Origin: Benincasa hispida
Taxonomy: Eukaryota; Streptophyta; Magnoliopsida; Cucurbitales; Cucurbitaceae
Assembly: GCF_009727055.1 (NCBI RefSeq)
Contig: NC_052360.1
Coordinates: 63,354,525-63,418,524 of the forward strand
Direction: 5' to 3'
DNA: 64,000 nt
Shown here: piece by piece, positions 24,696 through 35,058 of the stretch
Numbering within the stretch: the first letter of the stretch is position 1
Layout of the letters: every line of letters begins with the position of its first letter
Notes under the pieces: model-generated
The model's input: the letters and a program-made list of their open reading frames with translations, nothing else
What the model was told of the DNA's origin: nothing
The model's database searches: none
Made by a program: the position numbers and the translations under genes

Positions 24696-27275
24696 TTACA
24701 ATTGACCGACATTTGAATAATTTGGATTAGAATAAGTAGGTCGCTTAGACGTGAGCGGTTCACTGCAGTTTTGTCGATTATGCCCGTAGTTCCCACACCT
24801 ACCGCATTTTATTTGTTTGCTTGAACAAAAATGGTGATATTGTTCCTCCATGATTAAGAATTTCCATTTTTGGGAAGTATCATGATCATCCAATAAGAAG
24901 GATTTCAATTTTTTTTAAATTAACAATTTGAACCTCTTGATGGTATTCTTTGTACTCTTCATCTCCCGACCTGTACCACTATTCTAGGAGGTGCAATATG
25001 CTTTTCCATATATCCCAGAGGTCTCTTCCATTTAGATATGTGACCGAATGGATTTACGGGCTCTACATAAGTAGCCATGAGGAAGTCGACGCTATAGAAT
25101 GGACTGCACAAACCATGGATGGGAATGTTTTGTTCTCGCGCAACCATAATTGCATGCGAACATGGGATACCGAGTGAGTCAAATTCCTTGCATGTACATT
25201 CCTTCGTATGAAGGTTCACAATACCATCCAATCGATTGTCCCACACATGGATCTTATAACAATCAATCGGCTCAACTCGATATCGTCTGCCATTGTCACA
25301 CTCAGTTGTTAATCGATTTTCACAGTAGTCCGAGTATGACGTTGTTCGAGATGCCCAATAATTTCTCCATTCATAAACCATGACTGGATGAGGCCTCGAA
25401 CATGTTCCAATAAGCACATTATGGGCAGCTGTCGATATTCTTTGGTCAATGAATTGAAATACTCTACACTATAGGATGTCATGTTATCGTATCTTCGTTC
25501 TTTTGGTAAACACGCGCCCACCTTTCAAGACCAATATCCTCCAAATATTTTGATACTGCACCATTTCGAAAAGTACATAGTTGGTCCCAGTGTGCTTGGA
25601 ACTCTGACATGCAAAACGCCCTGGCTACATCCTTGAACATCCCAATAATCATATTGTCCTTAAAGTTCGAAAGAATATTATTTTCTAGGTGATATGTTCA
25701 CAATCCATGAAATGCCGTGGGAAAAATTGTACAAATGGAATTGCCAATAGATACTGCTCGATTGGACACGAACACTAAGTTAGGGGGTTCTCCAATGGCA
25801 CACTTCAAGTTCGACATAAACCACTTCCAAGCTCGATCAGTTTTATTGTCCACTATGGCTTATGCTAGTGGATAAACTTGATTGTTTCCATCCATTGAAA
25901 CGCCGACCAATATGATCCCTTTGTATTTTCATTTCAGATGCAATCCATCAACTATTATTATAGGCCGACAACTTGAAAAACCTCTAATACAAGGCCCTAA
26001 TGCCATAAACATGTACTTGAAATGGACATCATTTTCAAGTTTGATTTCAAACCTTGTACTTGGATTCTCCATTTTTAACGCTTCACCATATGCATGTAAA
26101 ACAACATACAACTCTTCTGGAGTACCCCTAGCAAGAGCATAAGCGGTTTCCTTTGCACGCCACGCCTTATTGTAACTTATGTTTACGCCGTACTCTTTCC
26201 TCATATCTTTAACGATGCGATGAGGTTTATAAACACGTCCTATGCCTGTAAACTCGTCTTTGATTAGTTCATCAACTACTGCAGCCGTTGGTTGTTTATG
26301 GTCATGATTTAAAATTTCAATAGAACATGTGTACGACCGCATATACTTCGTGATCTTAAATATGTCACACCCTTGAATTTTCACTGCACAAAGGCTCCAC
26401 TTACAATTATCCTCTATACATTTGACAGTAAACAAAGACTTAGTTGACTTCCTTTCCTTATATCCAAAATTATTGTTTATGGACAGAATAAACAATCTCA
26501 TTTTTAAATCACTCTTACTCAAAAAAAATTTGACCAACTTCAACATCTGTCTCAGATGAAGAGGTACCAGGCAAATCAATTCCCCTCTACGACATGAAGA
26601 CATGGAATTCAATCCTACTTATCTCTCAGTAACAGCTGCTGTAGATCTATGCACCTCTGAAGGACCACAGTCCATAGAATTCAATCCTACTGATCTTTCA
26701 TTATCAACCACGAAAGGATCACGCTCTTCTAAAGGACCACAATCCATAAAATTCAAGCCTGTTGATCTTTCATTACCAAGCACAGGTTCGTTACATTGAG
26801 TTTCTCTTTCAAAGTCCACTGTATGAATGCTATCATTGTCTATTGATAATGTTGATGGTTGAGTGTTCATAGACAATGGAATATCACCCTCTTCTCGATT
26901 AAGCTCATATGATATCTCATATTGTCTATCTACACCTACACCATCATGACTCATATTTACATTTCTGTCGTGGTATGATTTTAGCGTTACATATAGTTGA
27001 ACTCTAGAAATAACATCCTGGCAAAGAAGGAAGTGAACATCACCGTCATTCCGTATGTACTATGGAGGGGCTTCAAAGTCAAGCTTATATTTAACTCTCA
27101 TAACAACATTAAACTTTAAGCAACTTACATTTGCAACACTATAAATGTGAGTTTTAAGTTCTTCATACTTCAAGGTAATAGGCATAACGATTCCTATTAG
27201 CTCGCCTCCAACATACAAATTTTGGTTCTCATCCCAATGACCTTCGTATCGAATTAGTACACACTTTTCTGTCAT
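24696..27275 (-). pseudogene. MuDR-type MULE transposase, decayed
   Basis: Reads right to left. The start ATG at 27275 (MTEKCVLIRYEGHW) opens an N-terminal PB1-like MuDR domain to about 27060. An acidic linker with two GLNSMDCGP-type repeats covers 26620-26950. The DNA-binding/transposase N-part is 25929-26612, with first catalytic Asp in IIIVDGLHLK. The MULE core runs through 25420-25928 in the same frame with stops (TGA straight after GLHLK; YPLA*AIVD; FHGL*TYH). The second catalytic position reads FVSNRAVSI, Asn where Asp is usual. A SWIM zinc finger (CTCKEFDSLGIPCSH) lies near 25170-25215 and a CCHC knuckle (KCGRCGNYGHNRQNC) near 24750-24800. A complete MuDRA-like domain order is thus visible but interrupted, so it is non-autonomous today. 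Confidence 0.85.
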
Positions 27276-27825
27276 CCTACAAAGAAAAAGAACATTTTTT
27301 ATTAAACAGATAGTAATACACATGGATCTCTCGCGACTCTCGCTCAATCTCGCTCTTGCTTTCACGCTGTTGCTCAATCTCACTCTCTCCCTGTCACTCA
27401 ATCTCTCTCCCTCCACCTTTCTCGTTGTCACTCTTTCTCACACCCCATTCACTATGCTATTTACATATCTTTTTTTAGACCACGTTTTTATAGACACCAA
27501 TTAAACCAAGTTCAAGAAAAGTCCGTTCCGTTCTGAAAAACCCATTCTGAAAACTCCGTTTGGTTTCGAAAAACTCCGTTATGGAAAACCTTCTTCAATA
27601 AATCTCCATTCAACAAAATGACAATTCAAATGAAGTTTAGATTTTAAAGATTTTACTATATATTTTGCTGTGTATTAATGATTTTAAGTTGTAGACAGAT
27701 TTCGTGAAAATTTGAAATCAATCGTAAAGTGACAAACAATCACATCACGATGGAAGATAAACATACAGCGAAAGCGAGATCCAAGTAGCGAGAGCGATAC
27801 AATTATCAAGAGCAATTCTTGTAAT

Positions 27826-28005
27826 TAGAGATGTCAAAAAATCTGCGGGGTCGAGGCCCCGTATGGACCCGCCCCGAATACACGGGAAATGGAGGAGGGA
27901 GTGGTGAATTTTTTTTTCCCATTTACAATTCGGGGCTGGGGACGGGAAATATATTCCCCATCCCCGGCCCCACCCCGCCCCGACTTTGTATATAAATTAT
28001 AGATT

Positions 28006-28058
<53 letters not shown>

Positions 28059-28499
28059 AGGCTTTATTAAGATAGTTATGAATGTTTTAATAATTTAAGT
28101 TCAAGATTTTTTATTTTTAATTCTTTAGATGTTGTAATATTTAAAATAGGATGCTCTAAATGTTGAATTTTAATTTTTATAAATTATGAGAATAACATTT
28201 TAATTATATTTTTTAAATTGCATGTGTATTATTGTTTTTTAATTAGTAAAATTGATAATATTTCATTTAAATAAAAATTCCATTGAAAATGTTTAAAAAA
28301 TGGTAAAAAAAACTATATTTAATTGAAATTAAAAAAAAATGTTAGAGAAAAATAAAAGTGGGGAACTTGATCCCCGCAAAATCCCCATGGGGAATCCCCG
28401 TTCCCCGAGAGGAAATTCGCGGGGACGGGGAATGGAATAGGGGGGCGGGGTGGGGACGGGGGAAGTCCCCGTCCCGTCCCGCCCCATGTGACATCTCTA
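27826..28499. mobile_element. Non-autonomous hAT-type element with GC-rich ends, nested in the MULE
   Basis: 674 bp with termini TAGAGATGTCA...TGACATCTCTA (inverted) and the perfect 8-bp target duplication CTTGTAAT at 27818-27825 and 28500-28507, as expected for hAT. The ~130 bp inside each end are rich in GGGGCGGGG/CCCCGCCCC and would pair into a long hairpin. The centre is AT-rich with a TA dinucleotide run at ~28009-28056. No coding capacity. It interrupts the inner edge of the MULE right TIR, so it inserted after the MULE was in place. Confidence 0.9.
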
Positions 28500-28611
28500 C
28501 TTGTAATCTCATATCGTGATAATGTCAACAGAAGGTCAATTGACAGTTTTTTAAAAAAGTGGTCATTTGACATTATGAGCCTAGATATTAGGTCATTGGC
28601 CCAAATTTCTC
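28500..28611 (-). repeat. Right terminal inverted repeat of the MULE
   Basis: Reverse complement of the left TIR with about 85-90 % identity by eye. Its inner continuation (27780-27825) is separated from it by the hAT insertion. Confidence 0.85.
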
Positions 28612-28829
28612 GATATTTTTAGAATAAAATCTTGTTTTCGTTCTTAAATTTGTAATCCATTTCTTTTATGTCCCTTTTAAAGTTTAATTTGATTTGCCAT
28701 TTATTTGAAATGAATAAATAAATTACTTAATTCAATTATTCAAAATTTTGGTTTAAAACTTCAAATACTTTGTTGAGAGGTCGTAAAATTTCAAAATCTA
28801 ATACAGTTTATCTTAATTTAAGTTGGAAT

Positions 28830-29060
28830 ACTATAGCCCTTATTTTTTTAATTTGGTTCATTTTGGTCTCTATATTTTTAAAATGTTCATTTTGGTCCTT
28901 ATACTTTCAAACTTTGGTTTATTTTGGTCTCTATATTTTCAAATATTTATTTTGGACTCTTTCAACTTTGGTCAATTTTGGTCTCAATATTTTTAAAATA
29001 TCCATTTTGGTCTATATAATTTTTAAAAATAAACATTTTAGTTTCTTTATGTTCATTTTT
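28830..29060. repeat. Degenerate TTTTGGTCTCTATATTTT repeat
   Basis: A unit of about 35 bp (TTCATTTTGGTCCTTATACT, ..AAAATGTTCA) repeats five to six times. The same family recurs at 57250-58150, so it is a dispersed repeat rather than a gene; the Phe-rich frame across it is meaningless. Confidence 0.75.
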
Positions 29061-29149
29061 ATTTCAATTTGAAGGGACTAAGGTATTTCTTATATTTCTT
29101 ATAATTTATCCTACTTTTATTCATGTAAAGATTATTCTACAAACATCAG

Positions 29150-29530
29150 TTTTTTTTTTTTTTTTTTGGCGTGATGCATAATGCACAGCACTCGATCTCC
29201 ATCTCGTAACACACCCAGGCTCATGTATCTTCATGACAGCAGGAAGCCGCCATTCAATCTCCATTGGCAGAACACCCAATATCTGGAAAAAGACATCCCA
29301 AACTCCGAGTAACCAATAAATAGTATATTTTGGACTGAGAGGTGACGCTAAACCATCAAATTGAAGATGGTTCTTTTTTCAATCCCATGAAGAAGTTTGT
29401 AAATAATATGATGTCCAGTTCATGCCAACAGTTGAGGTCCAACTTCCATATTTGTTGTACAAAATAAAAGACCATCAAGATGAACAGATCTCATTAAAGG
29501 TAAATTTCAAGGTCAAGGTAGAGGTAAGAT
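29150..29530. other. Unidentified gene-like fragment behind a T-run
   Basis: A 21-nt T-run (29150-29168 area) is followed by balanced-composition sequence unlike its AT-rich surroundings. The minus strand has an open stretch with VLPMEIEWRLPAVMKIHEP and CVTRWRSSAVHYAS ending directly at the A-run. The + strand at 29410-29500 reads VQFMPTVEVQLPYLLYKIKD ahead of a GT. I do not recognise either. An A-run right after the open frame suggests a retroposed copy on the minus strand, but this is inference. Confidence 0.3.
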
Positions 29531-29934
29531 AATATGGGCAAATATATCGAGTTTAGTTGAGTTAGATAAACAAGATTAATCTATGATGACGGTTTGTAGG
29601 AATCAAACCAAATTAACTATTATTGAGAACTGGTTATAAGTTATAACCAAACCAATTGGTTTTCTAGGCTTCGGGCTCATTAGGCCTAATTCTAAACCAC
29701 CCATTCCGAATCAAATTTCAACTAAACATTCAAAATTTAAAGGTTTTTAGCCTACAGATATCATTTTTTTTTTCTGTCAATAACCTATCCATGCTAAATC
29801 AAAGGGATATTAATATAGAATAAAACTTTCTGGTCAAGTTGGCTTATCCCAATTTTACAACACAATATAGTTCTCTGTGTGTATACCTATCAATAAAATA
29901 ATCGAACCAAAAGTGTGTGTGTGTCTGTGTGTGG

Positions 29935-30140
29935 GGGGAAACCAATTACTTGGTTCTTTTTGTGGGGGTTTACACCCACTCCTAAAACAAATGTCCTTGG
30001 AAAAAAAAAGTAGAAACATTCATTGATGCTGCAATGTTCTGGCCTCGAACCATACAAAAAAATAAATTTCTTTAGCTTAATTTAGTTCATGGATGGTTTG
30101 GATTCATTAAAGGTCTTAACTCCATGGCTAAGATATAAAT
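29935..30140. repeat. Direct repeat copy 1 (partner at 34542-34740)
   Basis: Shares ACAAATGTCCTTG, AAAAGTAGAA, a middle block and CATGGATGGTTTGGATTCAT with 34542-34740 in the same order and orientation, ~70-75 % identity by eye. The two copies enclose ~4.4 kb of repeat DNA. They may be old LTR remnants or duplicated flank. Confidence 0.6.
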
Positions 30141-31744
30141 TATTGTTTACAAGCTCAACATAAAGACAATATGTTAAGATTGGTCATGTGATGATAGTTT
30201 TGTTTGGTCAATTATTAAAAGAAAAAAAAAGTTTGGTTATCTTACAGTCACATTCATTCAAAAATACCTAAATAAAACAAAAGTTTATATTAAAACATGA
30301 GAAATATATGGATAGAGATTGTTAATCAAGATAGTAATACAATTATATACTTATGCAGCATACACATGTAACCAATTTCAACCATCCCGTAATACTGCAT
30401 TTAAGTCATTACGACCTAAATAAAAAAAATTTATCATTTCAAGTATGTGCTCAATCAAATTGATGTGAATCAATGTCTACGTCTTTTATGTTGTTTATGG
30501 CTCATTTGAGTTTGATGGTGTCCGTATACTACTACTACAACAACAACAATATCATCATCGAATATTGTGGTTACTTCAACAATGTTATCCACAAATCCTA
30601 TAGCCAAGTGGTATGACGTTCCATTTACAAATTTTAAAAAATAAATGTGATACATAGTTAAGCACAATATGGTTAAAATTTCAAAATCGCAAATGTAATT
30701 ATCTACAAACTTTTTTCGGCACCTTTGCAATATCCTCATTTTCAGATATATTTAATGTGACACTTTCAACAGACTTTCTAGGTTGATGAGATTGTTTGCT
30801 ATGACTTTTGTCTTTTGAAACTTTAACACTTCCAACATTCTCTTCTTTAGATGCTCCTTGAGTTTCTTGACTCATTTTTTCTTTCCTTTTATTACCCTAA
30901 AATAATGAGATTGAGAAACAAAATCACCCACCTCTGATACCCAATGCCTTAGGCAAAATATCTAAAGAAATGCACCTTTAGCGAGCACACAAAAGAGAGC
31001 TTTTCGAAAATCGAGCTAGGGAGTCTTCCTTGCCAATTGGTTTAGAAGTATATACTACCCCTAAAGAGGACTCATTTACTTGGACTTGATCCAGGTATTC
31101 TGAAGTTTCATCCTCGCACTCTACCTTAAAGGGCATTGTCCCTATCAAGTGAAAAGATTAATATCTAAGGCTAGTCAGACAACCAAAACTTTCTCCACTG
31201 ACGAGCGTAAAAACAAGCTTTTTGACTAGTGTGATGAATTAAATATTGTGCAGAACTTATAATATGTTTTACAGAATTAGTTAGTTCCAATACATAAAGA
31301 TCAAGATATTTTGCCTGAGGCATTGGGTATCGAGGAACATGGGGACATGTAAAAGGAGTGGGTGATTTTATTTTCCAATCTCAGTATTTCAAAGTAGTAA
31401 AAGAAAGATCGAAAATGAGTCAAGAAACTCAAGGAGCATCTAAAGAAGAGAATGTTAAAAGTGTCAAAGTATAAAAAGACAAAATACATAACGAACAATC
31501 TCATCAACCTAGATAATTTGTTGGAAGTGTCGCACTAAGTGCATATGAAAAAGAGGATACTGACAAGGTGCCTAAAAAAAGTTTAGAGGTAATAGTATTT
31601 TTGTGAGTTTGAAATGTTAACCATTATGTGCTTTTATGCAATCCCATTTATTCTTTTAAATTTGTTAAGGGCACACCATGCCACAGTAGCCATTTGATGA
31701 TAATGTTGAATATTCAACTATTAAAGTATTGATAGACATTGTCA

Positions 31745-31898
31745 TGGCAAAAAATTTGACAATACAAATTCAGGTGAAGGAAAAATAGAACCTTTAAATC
31801 GAGAAATTGGCAACTTCGTAACATAGCCTTGTAAACTTGTAATTATGATTGAAGAGGAAAAAAAATCTCTTTTTCATTTTATGAGTTTTGTTATATAT

Positions 31899-31929
<31 letters not shown>

Positions 31930-32215
31930 GAATTAGTAACTTGTAGTAGGATCATTCAACAATTAANNNNNNNNNNNNNNNATTGTCATGGCAAAAAATT
32001 TGACAATACAAATTCAGGTGAAGGAAAAATAGAACCTTTAAATCGAGAAATTGGCAACTTCGTAACATAGCCTTGTCTAATTATAATTATATTTACGCGT
32101 GAGTTTAGTCTACAAAATAATCTCTTAAAATATGCTATTTTTTTTTTTTTTTTTTTTTTTTATTTTTTACTTTGAATTAGTAACTTGTAGTAGGATCATT
32201 CAACAATTAAGAGAT
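31745..32215. repeat. Local direct duplication around an assembly gap
   Basis: 31739-31836 (ATTGTCATGGCAAAAAATTT, then CAGGTGAAGG.. to CATAGCCTTG) is repeated at 31982-32076. The block T-run + GAATTAGTAACTTGTAGTAG + GATCATTCAACAATTAA before the gap (31900-31966) is repeated at 32140-32210. The intervening parts differ. Confidence 0.85.
31967..31981. other. Assembly gap (15 N)
   Basis: Fifteen unknown bases inside the duplicated block just described. Confidence 0.99.
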
Positions 32216-33249
32216 TATGTATTCCTCCAAATATATGGATACCATCAAGCTCCTAAATGGACATGTCATAAACAACATGAAAGACAAAGATATGAATCAC
32301 ATCAATTTGAATGAGCACATATTTAGAAATGATAAATTTATTTATTTAAGACGTAAATGACTTGATGCAATGTTGCATATGTATACTCACATACATCGCA
32401 TAAATATATAACATCTATTACACATCTTAATTCACAATTTCTATGCATATTTTGTTTCATGTTTTAACAACAAATTTTGTTTTATTTCGATATCTTTGAG
32501 ATGAATGTGACCATAAGATAACCAAAATTTTTTAATAATTGACCAAACAAAAATTTATCACATGTAAGATATCCAATTAGAAACGGCTAATTTGGAACAA
32601 TTAATTCTCATTCCATATAACACTAACTAAGTAAATCACAAGTGTTTATTTATTTTTAATTTGTATTCAATGCAAACTAATATTAGAATGTTGCTTATTA
32701 TAGTTATATTAAATACGGATTGTAATCAATCTTTGGAAAAACTGTGTTTATAAAGACCCTCTTTGAAGCACGGTTCAAGAAGACTTTTATGGAGTTATAT
32801 ATTGAATTTTCTTAGTTGTTAATTCAAGTATTTATGTTATTCTAATGTCTCAAACTATTTAAATGATTTAAAACCTAGCACGCTAAACACAATCTCCAAC
32901 ACTATTGGTCTAATCCACTTTGGAAATTTGTAAAGGTAAATTTGCATTGATACTTTAACACATTATTTTCATTGAAACGTAAGAATACTTTGTTTTTAAT
33001 TTCTTTACATCCAATGCCTCCGTCAATTGGATTCTATAGGGTGCAACTACTATGTCCAAAAGTATATGCGCAAAATAGTGCATACTTCTAATACTCCCAT
33101 GAATAGCCCCATACATAAATTATTTATTTTTAACATGCTACAATTTAATAAATGATCTAAACTTGTGTTGTGTTTATCTTTCTCTCTATTTGTAGTTCGA
33201 TACAAAAAGTGATTGTAAGCAAGAAAATATTGATAAGATTCGAACAAAA

Positions 33250-33985
33250 TAGACAAGTTTTGTTGGATGATTTATGTAAGATTTAACTTCTGATCTTTAT
33301 TTTTTTATTAATAAAATATAAATACTAGTTTATAAATATGCTGAAAAATAATTTTGATATTGATGATAGTTTGTAAATGACAAGTGATTGTCCATATACT
33401 ATAGAAGTGTTTGGCATTCTTGATTGCAACTTTTGGAGCGAGTGGTCCCATAAGTGATATAAAAGTTATGAGTGATGTATTTGACAAGTTTTAAGTAAAA
33501 TAGGTAAGTTTTGTTAAAAGAATTTTGTTTGATTTATTTGTTTATGGATATTCGATAAATACTTATAGAATGGAAGTACTAATGGTTGTTTGTGGAGGAA
33601 CAAAATACTATTTGTATTATAGTTTTTGGAGGAACAGATGATCCATATATGATATAGAAGTATTGGATGATGTGTACTTGATTATAGTTTTACAAAAATC
33701 TTTGTTATTGCTAATGCACAAAATCTTTTAATGGAACAGATAAGTTTTATTCAAAGATTTGTGTATGATTTCTTTGTTTATACTATTTGGTGAAAGTACT
33801 AATTGTTGTTTTTTTTTTTAGAATTTTTTTGAATGAAAGTACTAATTGTTGTTTGTGGAAGGACAAATAATTATCAATATTATAAAAGTGTTTGGTATTT
33901 TTTATTTTAGTTTTTGGAGGGGCATGGTTCCATATGTGATATAAAAGTGTTTGATAAGATGTTTTTAATTATAGTTCATGGAACT
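33250..33985. repeat. Degenerate ~235-bp tandem repeat, three copies
   Basis: The unit starts with (A)GACAAGTTTTGTT../GGTAAGTTTTGTT../GATAAGTTTTATT.. (near 33253, 33510 and 33742). It continues with TTTGTTTATGGATATTCGAT-like and GTTGTTTGTGGAGGAACAAA-like blocks. Copies have diverged by substitutions and indels. No coding signal. Confidence 0.65.
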
Positions 33986-34339
33986 GTGTTGTTTTTATAG
34001 TTTAGGTAATTTTGTATTTAGTTTTATAGTAGAGTGTATTGTTATATCTATTATTATATTAAGTTGGATTTTATGCATTTATAGGTGGAAGAAAAATATT
34101 GTTGATTTATCATTCAGAACAACAAACATGCATTATAGTAAACATGCATTACAGTAAACAATTTTTTTAAAAATATTCTTTTTAATAAAATGCAATAATT
34201 GACATTTAGTGTCATTTTTTAATTCTCTAACCAACGTTAAAAATGGATTGGATATTCTAAAACATGTGCGTTAAAAGATGTACATTCTAAAGTGAGATGG
34301 AACATCTTTCATAAAACAATTACTAACAAAAAATAGGTA

Positions 34340-34540
34340 AAAAACTGACATTCAAGATAATATTCAACATTGAAGATAATTGGCATTGGAATATTGGTCA
34401 TTTATAATGTCGGTTTTCAACTGATATTAAAGATAACTGACATTGAAGACCTTTAATAAAACGATCTACAATGTCGGTTCTCAATCGACATTGTATCCTT
34501 ATAATGTTGGTTTTCAACTGATATTATAGCCCACTTTTAT
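34340..34540. repeat. ATGTCGGTTTTCAACTGAT subterminal-type repeats
   Basis: Short direct and inverted units (AATGTCGGTTTTCAACTGAT, CAATGTCGGTTCTCAATCGA, AATGTTGGTTTTCAACTGAT, AACTGACATT) repeat about six times. Such arrays are typical of subterminal regions of plant DNA transposons (CACTA/MITE-like), but no end could be identified. Confidence 0.5.
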
Positions 34541-34541
34541 A

Positions 34542-34740
34542 TTAATGGGGGTTCAATTTTACGTACACCCACACCCGAAACAAATGTCCTTGACAAAAAT
34601 AAAAGTAGAACTGTTCCTGGATGCCTCAAGGTTCCTGACTCAGACTATAGAGAATAAAATTATTTAGCTCAATATCAAAGTTCATGCATGGATGGTTTGG
34701 ATTCATTTAAAGTTCTTACTCTACAACTTTATTGCTTAGA
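34542..34740. repeat. Direct repeat copy 2 (partner at 29935-30140)
   Basis: Diverged direct copy of 29935-30140; lies about 320 bp beyond the stop codon of the copy A gene. Confidence 0.6.
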
Positions 34741-35058
34741 GTACAACTTAAGAAGGGAAAATTAAATTTTTATTTTCCAAGTTTGGTAAAATAAGTGCGT
34801 TTGAACCTTGGGTTTTCAAAAGGTATCATTTCCATCCCCAAATTTTTAAGAAAGGCATTCAATTCATTTAGGAACTAAAAAGATATGTTTTGAAAACTCA
34901 CGGACCAAATGAATTTTTAAAACTTAGAGATCCAACATACATATTCTTTAAAACTTGGATACTAAAAAGATAATTTTTCCCCAAAAACAATATAATAATG
35001 GTACCTCGTAAGGCTTCCAAGGATCTATTAGTCATTGCAATTACTCTGTTCTCCAATA

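Larger units (their letters stand above)
20254..28611. mobile_element. MULE (Mutator-like) transposon with Ulp1-like cargo gene, ~8.4 kb
   Basis: Bounded by long terminal inverted repeats: the left end reads AATTTGGGCCAATGACCTAA and the reverse complement of the right end has the same core, with matching sequence for ~110 bp. Inside are a DUF1985/Ulp1-type gene on + (20902-23760), tandem repeats, and a MuDR transposase on - (24696-27275), all decayed. Flanks share GATATT at both ends (20248-20253 and 28612-28617), an imperfect remnant of the expected ~9-bp target duplication. This layout matches the Ulp1-bearing plant MULEs (Kaonashi type; CUMULE in melon). It starts about 100 bp after the lipase stop codon, so it occupies that gene's 3' flank. 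Confidence 0.85.
30375..32370. repeat. Large diverged inverted repeat with ~300-bp centre
   Basis: The left arm (about 30375-30985) and right arm (about 31290-32370) are reverse complements with substitutions and indels. Both arms encode the same short reading frame beginning MSQETQGASKEENV (left arm on -, start near 30875; right arm on +, start near 31412). Both also contain the later block with HKQHKRRRH (left) versus HKQHERQRY (right). The right arm is longer because of a local duplication and a T-run. The right-arm frame has stops; the left-arm frame runs to KVPKK before a stop. The protein is not recognised; it is small, hydrophilic and Ser/Lys/Gln-rich. This could be a duplicated small gene or part of a foldback transposon. 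Confidence 0.6.

Noticed and set aside
28319..28573. Pro/Gly-rich antisense frame
   Set aside because: Produced by the GC-rich arm of the hAT element.
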